A stretch of 64,000 nucleotides of DNA from Corynebacterium amycolatum (GCF_016889425.1 NZ_CP069513.1:372001-436000), one strand, 5' to 3'; shown: positions 10,023 through 19,480, numbered from the stretch's first letter. The notes: generated from the sequence alone by a model not told the origin. Program-made: numbers and translations.

Positions 10023-11366
10023 ATGACTACTTCGATCATCGCGAATGATCCCAAGCAGCGCCGTCAGGTGCTCACGGGAACTCTCGTGGGTACGACCATC
10101 GAGTTTTATGACTTCCTGATTTACGCTCAGGCCGCAGCTATCGTGCTTGCTCCGCACTTCATCGAGCCTGCTGCACAGTCGAATCCACAGGTGGCCCAGG
10201 TCCTCGCTTGGGCAACCCTGGGTATTTCCTTCCTCTTCCGCCCGCTTGGCGCTATCGTCGCCGGCCATATCGGTGACCGTTACGGCCGCAAGATGATTCT
10301 GGTCTTCACCCTCATCGGTATGGGTGCAGCTACTTTCTGCATCGGCCTGCTGCCGACCTATGAGTCAATCGGCATCGCAGCACCTATCCTGCTGGTTCTG
10401 CTCCGAGTCTTCCAGGGTATTTCCGCCGGCGGTGAATGGGGCGGCGCAGCCCTGATGTCCGTGGAGTACGCTCCGAAGGAAAAGCGCGGTCTCTACGGCG
10501 CATTCCCGCAGGCCGGTGTTCCGCTGGGTCTGACCCTGGCTACCGGCACCATGCTGATTGTTATGGCAATCGTCGGCGAGGAAGCCTACATGGAGTGGGG
10601 CTGGCGTGTGCCGTTCCTGCTGTCCTTCATCCTGGTTCTGATTGGTTACATGATTCGCCGCAGCGTCGACGAGTCCCCGGTCTTCCAGGCTATGCAGGCT
10701 GAGTCCGCCGAGCGCTCGGCTCCGCTGCCAGAGCTCTTCCGCAACCACTGGGGCAAGGTCATCCAGGGTGCCCTGATCTTCGCTGCCCAGCAGGCTACCG
10801 GTTACCTCGTGATTGCATTCTTCGGCGCTTACGCACAGAAGACACTGGGCTACCCGGCAACCGTTGCATGGACCGGTACTCTCGTCGCCGGTATCTGCTG
10901 GACCATCTTCATGTTCATTGCTGGCGCTTGGTCCGACCGCATCGGCCGCGCTAAGACCTTCATCATCGGCTACGTCGTGATTATGATTTGGGAGGCCGTC
11001 ATGTGGAACCTCCTGGATAAGGGTCCGTTCCTGTACATCATGACCGTCGCAGTTCTCACCCTGCCGCTGGCCCTGACCTTCGGTCCGCAGCCGGCCATGT
11101 ACTCCGAGATGTTCCCGGCTGAGGTCCGCTACTCCGGCGCTTCCATCGCTTACGCCATCGGCGCGGTCCTGGGTGGCGCATTCGCTCCGATGATTGCCCA
11201 GATGATCATGGATGCCACCGGCAACCCGTTCTACATCTCCGTCTACCTGATGGCCATGGCTATCCCGGCACTGATTGCCCTGTTCCTGCTTCCGAAGGGT
11301 CTCGAAGACCGAGACCTGATCGAGCACCCGGAAACTAACCTCGACGAAGTTAAGTCGCGCGTCTAG
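10023..11366 (+). CDS. MHS-family MFS transporter (proline/betaine/shikimate type)
   Basis: 447 residues, 12 membrane helices. Family signs are GTTIEFYDFLIYAQAA at the N-terminus, GHIGDRYGRKMIL in loop 2-3, RVFQGISAGGEWGGAALM in helix 4-5, and FGPQPAMYSEMFPAEVRYSG in the second half, all typical of the metabolite:H+ symporter branch (ProP, ShiA, citrate/dicarboxylate carriers). The ATG at 10023 is preferred; TTG at 10014 is possible. Codon use is strongly biased to C-ending major codons, suggesting good expression. Likely imports an organic acid or compatible solute by proton symport. A strong hairpin terminator follows. Confidence 0.88.
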   Translation: MTTSIIANDPKQRRQVLTGTLVGTTIEFYDFLIYAQAAAIVLAPHFIEPAAQSNPQVAQVLAWATLGISFLFRPLGAIVAGHIGDRYGRKMILVFTLIGMGAATFCIGLLPTYESIGIAAPILLVLLRVFQGISAGGEWGGAALMSVEYAPKEKRGLYGAFPQAGVPLGLTLATGTMLIVMAIVGEEAYMEWGWRVPFLLSFILVLIGYMIRRSVDESPVFQAMQAESAERSAPLPELFRNHWGKVIQGALIFAAQQATGYLVIAFFGAYAQKTLGYPATVAWTGTLVAGICWTIFMFIAGAWSDRIGRAKTFIIGYVVIMIWEAVMWNLLDKGPFLYIMTVAVLTLPLALTFGPQPAMYSEMFPAEVRYSGASIAYAIGAVLGGAFAPMIAQMIMDATGNPFYISVYLMAMAIPALIALFLLPKGLEDRDLIEHPETNLDEVKSRV

Positions 11367-11410
11367 TTCCCACAGCTAAGGGATCTGCCCCACCGAGGGT
11401 TGATTACGTA

Positions 11411-11457
11411 AGCCGTCGTCAAGCATTGCACAACACAGCATTTGCTTGACGACGGCT
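11411..11457 (+). terminator. Strong hairpin after the MHS transporter
   Basis: Perfect 14-base arms AGCCGTCGTCAAGC (11411-11424) and GCTTGACGACGGCT (11444-11457) with a 19-base loop, followed by a pyrimidine-rich stretch. Position 45 bases after the stop suits a terminator, although no clean T-run follows. Confidence 0.65.
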
Positions 11458-11580
11458 CTTGCGTTTCCACCTTCTTTTTCTCCCGGTAACCTGTTTTCTC
11501 TTTTCTCGGTCCCGATTTCCTCATGAGTTTCTCAGTCGAAAGCGACTGACAAGCCCCAGATATCCCATTAACGTTGGGTT

Positions 11581-13632
11581 ATGGCACAGACTTCTTCCAG
11601 CTCCACGCGAATCCCCCGCCGGCGCTCGACCGACGCTCCGAAGACACTCCCCTCCCAACCTGAACCAGAAGTGGCAGGCGCACTGCAAAAGGTTCTGGAC
11701 GGCTATTTCCCCGAGGCGCGCGCTGATGTCCGCGCCCTTTTAGAAGACCCCTCCCTGCGGCCCACCTCTGGGCTGACCGTGGATGAGGCCAGGCAGCACA
11801 CCACCGAGGCGTTGTCCAAGGTGCTTAAGACCGGCATGCCCTATGGCGCTTTCCGCACTGACCAGGGCGGCACAGGAGATACCGGTGGGACCCTCTCCGG
11901 GATTGAAATGCTCGGCCACACCGACTTGTCGTTGATGGTGAAGTCCGGAGTGCAGTGGGGCCTTTTCGGCGGCGCTGTCAGCAACCTGGGGACTGAGCGC
12001 CATGGCGAGTTGGTGCGTGACCTCATTGAGCTGCGGGTTCTCGGCTGCTTTGCGATGACCGAGCGCGGCCACGGCTCGGACGTGCAATCACTCGAAACCA
12101 CGGCGCACTACGACCCTGAGACGGAAGAATTCATCCTCAATTCGCCGACAGCTTCCTCTGAGAAATGGTTTTTGGGCAACGCCGCGCGCGATGGGCGCTG
12201 GGCTGCGGTCTTTTGCCAGCTCTACACACCAGGGCAGGAAGAGTCCCATGGCGTGCACTGCATTGTTGCCCGGATCCGCAATGACGACGGTTCGCCTGTC
12301 GACGGAGTTGCGATTGGCGACCACGGCACCAAGGGTGGCCTTTTGGGCGTGGACAACGGCACTCTCATGTTCGACCATTACCGCGTGCCGCGGGAGAACC
12401 TGCTCAACCGTTTTGCAGATGTGTCAGCTGCTGGCGAGTACAGCAGCGATATTGACAGCCCCAATGCACGGTTTTTCACGATGCTCGGTGCCCTCGTGCG
12501 CGGCCGCGTGACAGTCGGTGCGGCCGCTGGTGCGACAACCCGCACCGCACTGACCATCGGCACCAAGTACGCACACTTGCGGCGCCAATTTGCTCCCGAC
12601 GATTCGCTGCCGGAAAAGAAACTCATTGAGCACCGCCAGCACCGAATCCGACTACTCCCCCGCATTGCGCGTTCGTACGGTCTGCAATTTGCCACTAATC
12701 TGCTGATCAAGCGGATTCACGATCTCGAAGCGGAAGGGCTGGACCGTGCGAATCTAACCCCGGAGCAGGCTCGCGATCTGCGTGAAGCGGAGGCGCATGC
12801 CGCTGCATTGAAGGTCGCGAACACCGCGCATGCCACCGATGCCATCCAGGAGATGCGTGAGGCCACCGGTGGAGCTGGCTACATGGCAGAGAACCTGTTG
12901 ACCATTCTCAAAGAGGACTCCGACGTATTCACTACCTTTGAGGGCGACAACGTGGTGATGTTGCAGCTGGTCACCAAGGAACTCTTGGGTGGTTTTGCCC
13001 GGGAGGTACAGAGTTTTTCCAACCTGGAAATGGTGCGCTTCGGCCTCGACAATTTCAGTGGCATTTTGCGCCGTCGCACCGGTGCGGACGCCGTCGTTCA
13101 GAACCTCTTGGATGCGCTGACTGACGCTGATGAGTCCTCGCTCTTTGACCCCGCCAGCCAGATGCAACTGCTCATCGAGCGCGAGAATCGACTTCTCAAG
13201 TCCCTTGCTCGCAGGCTGCGCCCGGCGCGGAAACTGCCTGTTGAAAAGGCCGCGAAGCTGGTGGACAAGGTCCAGGACCACATGATTTCCTGCGCGTGGG
13301 CGCATATAGATCGCATGCTCTTGGAAGCATTCTTCGAAGCCGAATCCACACTCACAGACGAGCGCTCTCAAGAAGTGCTCGAGCAGGTTCGCGATGTGTT
13401 CTTCCTGTCGGTCGTCTGCGATAACGCCGGCTGGTTCTTGGAGCAGTCACTGCTCACCGGTACTCGCACCAAAGGCGCGCGGGCGGGCTTGGCCGATCTG
13501 GTTGATTCCCTTGGCCCCTGGTCTGAGGTACTTGTCGACGCCTTTGGCGTCCCCAGCACCATGCTGGATATCCCCATGATGGAGCCTTACGACGCGATGA
13601 CGCCGAAGGCTAAGGCCAACCCAGCTAGTTAG
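11581..13632 (+). CDS. Acyl-CoA oxidase/dehydrogenase-type flavoenzyme
   Basis: 683 residues, the length of acyl-CoA oxidases rather than 380-residue dehydrogenases. An N-terminal helical domain is followed by FAMTERGHGSDVQSLETTA (flavin/acyl-CoA beta-domain), then RGRVTVGAAAG and the characteristic C-terminal FEGDNVVMLQLVTKELL. The conserved EATGGAGYMAEN lies just before it. The region after about residue 470 is the oxidase C-terminal extension. Predicted to catalyse the first beta-oxidation step, FAD-linked formation of trans-2-enoyl-CoA. No beta-oxidation partner is adjacent. The start at 11581 leaves a basic Ser/Pro-rich N-terminus. Confidence 0.88.
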   Translation: MAQTSSSSTRIPRRRSTDAPKTLPSQPEPEVAGALQKVLDGYFPEARADVRALLEDPSLRPTSGLTVDEARQHTTEALSKVLKTGMPYGAFRTDQGGTGDTGGTLSGIEMLGHTDLSLMVKSGVQWGLFGGAVSNLGTERHGELVRDLIELRVLGCFAMTERGHGSDVQSLETTAHYDPETEEFILNSPTASSEKWFLGNAARDGRWAAVFCQLYTPGQEESHGVHCIVARIRNDDGSPVDGVAIGDHGTKGGLLGVDNGTLMFDHYRVPRENLLNRFADVSAAGEYSSDIDSPNARFFTMLGALVRGRVTVGAAAGATTRTALTIGTKYAHLRRQFAPDDSLPEKKLIEHRQHRIRLLPRIARSYGLQFATNLLIKRIHDLEAEGLDRANLTPEQARDLREAEAHAAALKVANTAHATDAIQEMREATGGAGYMAENLLTILKEDSDVFTTFEGDNVVMLQLVTKELLGGFAREVQSFSNLEMVRFGLDNFSGILRRRTGADAVVQNLLDALTDADESSLFDPASQMQLLIERENRLLKSLARRLRPARKLPVEKAAKLVDKVQDHMISCAWAHIDRMLLEAFFEAESTLTDERSQEVLEQVRDVFFLSVVCDNAGWFLEQSLLTGTRTKGARAGLADLVDSLGPWSEVLVDAFGVPSTMLDIPMMEPYDAMTPKAKANPAS

Positions 13633-13713
13633 CAGCTTGGCGGGTTGGCTGCTGTGGTGGACACTGTGGCGGTGACTGGTGTGAGGTAGCTACGGCCTGG
13701 ATGGGCAGCTTGG

Positions 13714-14685
13714 CTACTGCGCCAAGAAACCTTCCAGCCCAGCCACAGTGGCCTCTGCCAAGCGCTGACGGCCTTCGCTGGAGGTTAAGAGGGCAATGTC
13801 GCTGCTATCGCGCATGTTGCCGTATTCGACCAGTGCCTTTGGCTTTGTCGATAGGTTGAGTCCGGTGAGGTCTGCACGCGGATTCAGCCCTTCGCTGCCG
13901 AGATAGTTGGATGGAGCAAAACCAGCGGCAACAAAGGCATCGCGCAGGGCGGTCGCCAGCGCGGTAGATCCCTGCTCGTCATTATTGGCGAGCGGCTGAG
14001 AGATCGCAGACACATGGAATCCGCGGTTGCCCTCTCCAGCACCATCTGCGTGGAGGCTCACCACAGCATCGGCGTTGGAGGCATTTTCCTTCTCCGCACG
14101 GGCATCGATGCAATCTGCACGACCGGTGTCATCCTTGCGGCTAAGTAGCACCTGAGCACCGCGCTGTTCGAGCAGCTGCTTGATCTCCTGCGCCATCAGC
14201 CAATTGAACTCGTGCTCCGGGAAGCCGTCGTTAGAGGCGGTGCCGGAGGTATTACACGGCTTTTGACCGCCGCGGCCGTCTGTGACCATCAGGTCGGCAG
14301 GTGGTGGGGTGCCCGCGTGGCCTGGATCGAGGTAGATGACCTTGCCGGCTACAGCGCTAGAGCCGTCGGCACGCGAAGTAGCGCGATTAGCTTGCTGTTG
14401 TTGTGCATCGCCCGGAGCGACTGCGTCGGGGCTAGCAGAATCAGGCATTGCGGACTCCTCATTCGGCGGAGTGGGGTTCGGCATCTGCATGGCCTCTTCT
14501 TCAGCTGCCAAGGAGGTTTGCGTTTCAGTCGACGCAGCTTGCTGAGCGCTTCCTCTCTCGGAAGCCTCCGTGTCGATGGTGCAGGCCACAAGACCGGCTG
14601 GCAAAGTTGCCGCAGCCACCAAAGCCACAGCCAGTCGCCCTGCTGATTGTTGAACTGCTAGTCGCTGGTGTCCGGGCTGCCGCAT
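13714..14685 (-). CDS. N-acetylmuramoyl-L-alanine amidase lipoprotein (Amidase_3)
   Basis: 323-residue cell-wall hydrolase. The N-terminus MRQPGHQRLA is followed by a hydrophobic stretch and the lipobox LVAC, so it should be lipidated outside the cell. A Ser/Glu/Gln-rich linker leads to the catalytic domain: YLDPGHAG (zinc His), the PEHEFNW glutamate and VVSLHADG (zinc His), with a C-terminal VEYGNMRDSSDIALL segment. It cleaves the amide between MurNAc and the stem peptide. The ATG at 14685 is chosen over 14799 because it has a good AGGAG ribosome site and places the signal peptide at the start. Similar to M. tuberculosis Rv3717. Confidence 0.85.
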   Translation of the reverse strand: MRQPGHQRLAVQQSAGRLAVALVAAATLPAGLVACTIDTEASERGSAQQAASTETQTSLAAEEEAMQMPNPTPPNEESAMPDSASPDAVAPGDAQQQQANRATSRADGSSAVAGKVIYLDPGHAGTPPPADLMVTDGRGGQKPCNTSGTASNDGFPEHEFNWLMAQEIKQLLEQRGAQVLLSRKDDTGRADCIDARAEKENASNADAVVSLHADGAGEGNRGFHVSAISQPLANNDEQGSTALATALRDAFVAAGFAPSNYLGSEGLNPRADLTGLNLSTKPKALVEYGNMRDSSDIALLTSSEGRQRLAEATVAGLEGFLAQ

Positions 14686-15070
14686 CGTGCGTTCTCCTAG
14701 TATCCGCGTACCTGCCATGTGCTGAGTAACAGTAGCAAACACCCGATTGAGATTCTCTGTCTCCGAAATATCTTCCCCCTTCGAGTCCAGGGGAATCACC
14801 GCACGTCGGGGCGTATGCAGGTTTTTTCAGGAGTTATCACCGAGGGGTATCGATGTAGAGGCCCTCGACGTGGCCTTTCGCCTCTGTCTGAATGACTCAT
14901 TCGATTCTGCTTGTACAGGCTGGCGTGGCGCAGCCCGGTTGACAATTCACTTGAAATTTATCAGGGCTGCTGATTTTTGTGAATCACGCCTCCGCCGAAA
15001 GGAGTGTGTGAGCACAGGTTACTTTTAGGGTGTTCGGTACACCGCACGGGATGGTGAAGGACCCCGCGAG
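14686..15070. other. Intergenic region upstream of the amidase
   Basis: 385 bases with no supported gene. It must contain the amidase promoter on the minus strand. A TTGACA hexamer at 14939-14944 with AT-rich sequence downstream resembles a plus-strand -35 element, but no gene follows it. Confidence 0.4.
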
Positions 15071-15946
15071 TTACCAGCCGCGGGTGGCCACTCGGTCCCA
15101 GAGCGCGTTGCTCGCCAGCTCACCGACGCCCGCTGGTGAAGCACCAACGAACGCGTCTCGTGCCTCAGCATCATCAGCAAGGATGCAGCGGAACCACGCG
15201 GTGGCGTAACCGTCCCCGAACTCTAAGACGTCCTTGTGATCCGCGCCCAGGCGGCGTGCAATGACCGCCGGACCACCAGCTGATTGAAAGCTCTCCTCTA
15301 GGTCTGACCACGGGCTGACAAGCCAGCGGTCCGAACGACCATCGCTGGTCATCAAGAACAAAGGTGCCTCTACGTTCGCTGTGGTGTAGTCCCAGTCATT
15401 GGACTTTGCCACTTTGTGGGAGGCCGGGCTCGCCGCATACACGGCTGCTACCTCCGCGTGGGCCGCAGCGTTGATGGCACCCGCACCACCCTGTGAGTGT
15501 CCGAAAATGCCGACCCGTGATCGATCCACACGGGAATCCAGCTCCGGCAAGTGCTCGATCAAGTTCACGACATTCTCCCCTGTTCCAGTTTGGAGAGTCT
15601 CATCGCCGACAACCACGAAACCCCAACTAGCCAGGTGTTCCGCCACGGGCAGGTAGCTGCTCAACGGTGTGTTCGTGCCATTAGCCATGACCACCGCCGG
15701 AAACGGTCCTGCGCCCGTCGGTGCCGCGATGGTCACGTCGCCGTCGCGCTTCACGTCGACTGAGTGCGGCCCCTTGCCCGCGAACGACGCTTCCAGTGGG
15801 CCACCCGTTTCAGCGCTATACCCGGCAGCCACGCCATCATCACCGGTCACGCTGTCTGCATCGACCCACTGCATGAATCCCACAAACCCGACTAACGCCA
15901 CCACGATCACGGCCACGGCAATCATGCCAACCACAAGCTTTTTCAT
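15071..15946 (-). CDS. Membrane-anchored alpha/beta hydrolase (lipase/chlorophyllase-like)
   Basis: 291 residues: one N-terminal membrane helix (about 4-26), then an alpha/beta-hydrolase domain with nucleophile elbow GIFGHSQGGAG (Ser about 151), preceded by the VVMANGTNTPLSSYLP oxyanion-hole region. A C-terminal HKD segment (about 243) probably supplies the His. The arrangement resembles the PET hydrolase/dienelactone hydrolase-like esterases. Likely acts outside the membrane on esters or lipids; substrate unknown. Confidence 0.8.
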   Translation of the reverse strand: MKKLVVGMIAVAVIVVALVGFVGFMQWVDADSVTGDDGVAAGYSAETGGPLEASFAGKGPHSVDVKRDGDVTIAAPTGAGPFPAVVMANGTNTPLSSYLPVAEHLASWGFVVVGDETLQTGTGENVVNLIEHLPELDSRVDRSRVGIFGHSQGGAGAINAAAHAEVAAVYAASPASHKVAKSNDWDYTTANVEAPLFLMTSDGRSDRWLVSPWSDLEESFQSAGGPAVIARRLGADHKDVLEFGDGYATAWFRCILADDAEARDAFVGASPAGVGELASNALWDRVATRGW

Positions 15947-16030
15947 GCTCTATATTGTGTTGCCCACGAGAGTGAAGGTCACTAGCGCTAGCACTACTTT
16001 TCCTGTACACAGCGCATGACCTGGCACCAC

Positions 16031-16165
16031 CTATAAGAACGTTGGCCTGTTGTACAGCTCCACTGCAAGAGCAAAAGCTTCCTTACTCTTCTCTAGGAGC
16101 CGCTCAATGATCTCTTCTTGCCCCTTATCCACGAGGGACCATTCTAACTTCTGCTCCCGATTCAC
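16031..16165 (-). pseudogene. Remnant of a DUF3644 gene next to tRNA-Thr
   Basis: The minus-strand frame ends with ERLLEKSKEAFALAVELYNRPT, which matches, from memory, the conserved opening of DUF3644 (a domain found in defence/abortive-infection-like and mobile genes), and then stops after two more residues. The rest of the domain is missing. The frame runs upstream through the tRNA terminator and the tRNA itself, which is not coding. It lies directly downstream of tRNA-Thr, a common integration site. I infer the leftover of an excised or decayed mobile element. Confidence 0.45.
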
Positions 16166-16253
16166 CTCTTCGGTGTTCTCAGCCTGTGCCCTGTCTACAC
16201 TCGGAATAGCACGGATAATCTGGGACGACTTAACCAGTGACGATAGGAAAATA

Positions 16254-16282
16254 CCCCAGCTGGAACACTGTTCTAGCTGGGG
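16254..16282 (-). terminator. Rho-independent terminator of tRNA-Thr
   Basis: On the minus strand, CCCCAGCT and AGCTGGGG pair, with an inner GAAC/GTTC extension, and TATTTTCC follows. It begins 8 bases after the tRNA 3' end. Confidence 0.8.
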
Positions 16283-16290
16283 CTTAATGG

Positions 16291-16363
16291 AGCCGCCTGC
16301 GAGAATCGAACTCGCGACCTTCTCATTACGAGTGAGACGCTCTACCGACTGAGCTAAGGCGGC
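16291..16363 (-). tRNA. tRNA-Thr (CGT anticodon)
   Basis: 73-base cloverleaf on the minus strand. Acceptor GCCGCCT pairs with AGGCGGC, D arm GCTC/GAGC, anticodon stem TCTCA/TGAGA with loop CTCGTAA (anticodon CGT, reads ACG), T arm GCGAG-TTCGATT-CTCGC, discriminator T. The CCA end is not encoded. Confidence 0.96.
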
Positions 16364-16497
16364 ACGCACATTGCGCTGAGCTTTCAAGCAAGCAGAAATG
16401 ACCCTGCACAAAATGTACAAGCGGTAATACTACTGCACTGCCCCCATCGCTACCAAAATGGGGTCTGCAGTCCGCTGAATTAGGCGTCTCTCCCGGA

Positions 16498-17871
16498 TTA
16501 CCTGCGACCAACCTGCCCTGCGATCTGCAATTTAGCCATCAATTCATCCATCAAGACCGCCAGCTTCACTGCCGTCACGAGCATGCCGCGCACCTCGGTT
16601 ACGGCATCGATGGAGGCCAATATTGCCTCCGGCGGAAGGCGTCGGGCTAGCTCCGTGGCTGTCCGACGACGGTCTGGATTTATGAGGTAGACGGAACCAT
16701 CCCCAAACTCGGAATCAGCGGCAGAGCTCAAATCCCCCGAAGCAGTCCCACCAGCACGTTCAGCCCCAAACGCCAGCACCAAAGCATCACGGTAAAGCCC
16801 CATAATGTCGGTCAACGATAGGTCAATCAGATCCGACTCCGCACGCCTACGCCGACGCTTCTGATTATCCTCCAGGTCCTTAATCACACCTTTAGAGCCG
16901 CGCAGTGCCGCCTGCGCACCCTTTCCAGACGCCCCGACGCCCAGCGAACGCTCGAGGTTCTCCAGCTCCTCAGCCTCCAGTGGCTCCATCCGCCGCTTCA
17001 CCTCGCCAGCCACTTCGTTGGCTAGCTCTCGCGCCGCCAAATACGACTTCGCCGGGTCGAACACGGCCTCCACGAAATCCAGAGCCTTGCCCCGCCAGGC
17101 ACGCGAGCCCTCATCGGAGACAAAGCCACGCGCACGACCAATGTGACCGTTGGATACCGTCGCGGCCCAGACCGCTTGCTCGTCGGTAAGCTCTGGCCGC
17201 TCGGCGCGCAGGAGGTTTGTGACATCGTCGATATGCGGCGTCGGCACATAGACATGGCGGCAGCGCGAACGGAGCGTAACGGAGAAATCCTCCGCGTTCG
17301 TCGTTGGTGCGCACATGATGATGACGGTGCGCAGCGGCGGCTCTTCCACCACCTTAAGCAGCGCATTTGAGGCGGACTCGTTGAGGCGGTCGGCGTCTTC
17401 GATGATCAGCACGCGGCAATCCGCCGTCGTGGGCATCTTGTAGGCCCAGGGCCGCAGCTCGTCCCTCACCGTCGCCACGGAAATGATGGTGCCCTCCGGG
17501 CGCACGATCTTGATATCGCCATGCGTTCCCGCCAGCGCAGTCCGACAGCCCTCACATTCGCCACATCCGGGGTTGTCATGTCGCGTGCACAGCAGCGCCG
17601 CCGCAAACGCCGTCGCCGTCACCGACCGCCCCGACCCCGCAGGGCCAGTGAACAGCCAGGCGTGCGTCATGTCCGAGTCGCGTGGCACATCGCTTAACGA
17701 CGACCCCGCGTCCCCACCTTCCGGCGAAACCTCCGCCCCATCGCCTGCCAGCGGTTGACCATTGGCAAAGCGATAATGCGCAGCGCGCACAGCAGCCTGC
17801 AGCCGCTGGCGAACCCCACCGGTTTCGGGCATACGAGAAAACACGCTGCGCTCTGTCATGGGCTCTGTCAT
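16498..17871 (-). CDS. holB: DNA polymerase III subunit delta'
   Basis: About 457 residues, AAA+ clamp-loader subunit. The P-loop region FTGPAGSGRSVTATAFA is degenerate (GPAGSGRS, no Lys), as in delta' proteins. Four cysteines CTRHDNPGCGECEGC form the zinc module, and VLIIEDADRLNESASNALLKVVEEPP is the Walker B-like/sensor region. It loads the beta clamp with delta and tau subunits. Starts at 17895 (GTG), 17871 (ATG) and 17859 (ATG) are possible; 17871 is chosen because the GTG lies inside a perfect palindrome. Reads divergently from cyaB, as in related actinobacteria (Rv3644c/Rv3645). Confidence 0.88.
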   Translation of the reverse strand: MTEPMTERSVFSRMPETGGVRQRLQAAVRAAHYRFANGQPLAGDGAEVSPEGGDAGSSLSDVPRDSDMTHAWLFTGPAGSGRSVTATAFAAALLCTRHDNPGCGECEGCRTALAGTHGDIKIVRPEGTIISVATVRDELRPWAYKMPTTADCRVLIIEDADRLNESASNALLKVVEEPPLRTVIIMCAPTTNAEDFSVTLRSRCRHVYVPTPHIDDVTNLLRAERPELTDEQAVWAATVSNGHIGRARGFVSDEGSRAWRGKALDFVEAVFDPAKSYLAARELANEVAGEVKRRMEPLEAEELENLERSLGVGASGKGAQAALRGSKGVIKDLEDNQKRRRRRAESDLIDLSLTDIMGLYRDALVLAFGAERAGGTASGDLSSAADSEFGDGSVYLINPDRRRTATELARRLPPEAILASIDAVTEVRGMLVTAVKLAVLMDELMAKLQIAGQVGRR

Positions 17872-17892
17872 GGCCACAACTCTAGCGCGCCC

Positions 17893-17907
17893 CACAAGAC
17901 TCTTGTG
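17893..17907. promoter_or_regulatory. Perfect palindrome between holB and cyaB
   Basis: CACAAGA and TCTTGTG are perfect 7-base arms around a single C. It lies 22 bases upstream of the preferred holB start and 46 before cyaB. A likely operator or small hairpin; the binding factor is unknown and it does not match the GlxR consensus. Confidence 0.5.
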
Positions 17908-17953
17908 AGGTAACTACTCCCTGCAATCCGGGGTTGCCACTAAGGTAGTAGTC

Positions 17954-19480
17954 ATGCAACGGCTCTGGCGAAATCTGAAATGGCTAAGCGGGACAATGTG
18001 GCCTGCTTATGCCTCATTTATCTTCGTCTGCAACCTTGTCGGAGCCATGATTGTCGGCTTGTTCCTCGGCATGCTGTTGCCACTGAACCAAGAAACTCAC
18101 TTGCCACGGTTGGCTAATGGTGTCATTTATGCCCTGGCTGGGTACCTGGTTCTGGCAATTATCGCGGGCATCGGCACTACCTGGATCCTGTTCAAACCGC
18201 TGGTGAAATGGCAGCGTCATCCGGATATGCACGATCCGCGGCGGGTGCGATATCTGGTCATGCGCGTGCCCGTCTATCAGGCACTTTTGGGTACCGTCAT
18301 CTGGTCTTTGGGCGTGATTGTCTTCAGCGGAGTCGCGTTCGCCTATGACAGCAAGATTGGCATGATGGTGCTGCTCACCTCGGTACTCGGTGGCGCCATG
18401 GTGGCACTGTTGACCTATCTGATTGCAGAGCGCATGGTGCGTCCGGTCGCCGTGGAGGCGCTGGCGCGTCGGGCTCCGGATTCCTCGCTGGAGCCACCGA
18501 TTGGTCACCGCCTGCGCCAGACATGGGTGTTGACCAGCGGTGTTCCCGTGGTAGCGATTTTACTTGTGCTGCTCGGTCAGCGCCGTGGCATGTTTACAGA
18601 TGATGCGGCGGACCTCCTGCCTACGATTACCGCGTTGGCAGTTTTGGCTCTGATCACCGGCTATTTCGGCACGATGCTGGCCAGCATGTCCATCGTTGAC
18701 CCGATTCGGGATCTCACGGGTGCAATTAACAAGGTCCGCCAGGGCCAGGTGGATACGCGCGTGCCTATTTACGACGGCTCCGAGATGGGTGTCCTCCAAG
18801 CGGGCTTCAATGAAATGATGCGTGGCTTGCAGGAGCGCCAGCGGGTGCGTGACCTCTTTGGCCGTTACGTCGGATCTGAGGTCGCCCGCAAGGCTCTGGA
18901 AGAAAAGCCAACTTTGGGCGGCGAGAATCGCCTGGTCGCGGTGCTGTTTGTGGATGTAATTGGCTCGACCAACTTCGCGGAGAAGAACTCGCCAGAGGTC
19001 GTTGTCCGCGAACTCAATGCCTTCTTCGACCACGTTGTTGACTGTGTGCACCGCAATAAGGGCATTATCAACAAGTTCCAGGGTGACGCGGCTCTTGCTG
19101 TCTTCGGCGCTCCCCTACCCCTCGACGACACGGCCGGTCACGCCCTCACCGCAGCCCGTGAACTGCGCGAGGAACTGCTCGACCTCCAACTCACTGCCGG
19201 AATCGGCGTCTCCGCCGGCCACGTCGTCGCCGGCCACATCGGTGCCCGCGACCGTTTTGAATACACGGTTATTGGTGACGCGGTTAATCAGGCTGCCCGT
19301 CTGACTGAGTTGGCTAAGGATACCCCAGGCCGCGTGCTCGCCACGGCTTCCACTATCCGCCTGGCCAACGAGGACGAGCAGGCTCGCTGGACCACCCTGA
19401 AGTCCGTGGAGTTGCGCGGCCGCACGCACATGACGCAGCTTGCGCGCCCGGTGCGCCCGACGCTTGCCGACGAGGCCTAG
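17954..19480 (+). CDS. cyaB: Membrane class III adenylate cyclase
   Basis: 508 residues. Six membrane helices fill the first about 245 residues, then a HAMP linker (DPIRDLTGAINKVRQG) and a class III cyclase domain from about 325: LVAVLFVDVIGSTNFAEKN with the first metal Asp, INKFQGDAALAVFGAP with the second, and GDAVNQAARLTELAK. This is the layout of the Rv3645/C. glutamicum CyaB enzymes that make cAMP from ATP. The receptor GlxR is encoded in the same window at 48101. The ATG at 17954 fits the family. The sensory input through the membrane domain is unknown. Confidence 0.92.
   Translation: MQRLWRNLKWLSGTMWPAYASFIFVCNLVGAMIVGLFLGMLLPLNQETHLPRLANGVIYALAGYLVLAIIAGIGTTWILFKPLVKWQRHPDMHDPRRVRYLVMRVPVYQALLGTVIWSLGVIVFSGVAFAYDSKIGMMVLLTSVLGGAMVALLTYLIAERMVRPVAVEALARRAPDSSLEPPIGHRLRQTWVLTSGVPVVAILLVLLGQRRGMFTDDAADLLPTITALAVLALITGYFGTMLASMSIVDPIRDLTGAINKVRQGQVDTRVPIYDGSEMGVLQAGFNEMMRGLQERQRVRDLFGRYVGSEVARKALEEKPTLGGENRLVAVLFVDVIGSTNFAEKNSPEVVVRELNAFFDHVVDCVHRNKGIINKFQGDAALAVFGAPLPLDDTAGHALTAARELREELLDLQLTAGIGVSAGHVVAGHIGARDRFEYTVIGDAVNQAARLTELAKDTPGRVLATASTIRLANEDEQARWTTLKSVELRGRTHMTQLARPVRPTLADEA

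Noticed and set aside
14939..14970. Plus-strand promoter (TTGACA)
   Set aside because: No gene follows in that direction before the convergent hydrolase, and the -10 is poor.
16166..16420. Upstream part of the 129-codon frame over the tRNA
   Set aside because: ALAQSVERLTRNEKVASSILAGG is a tRNA gene read as protein; only the last about 44 codons have meaning as a DUF3644 remnant.
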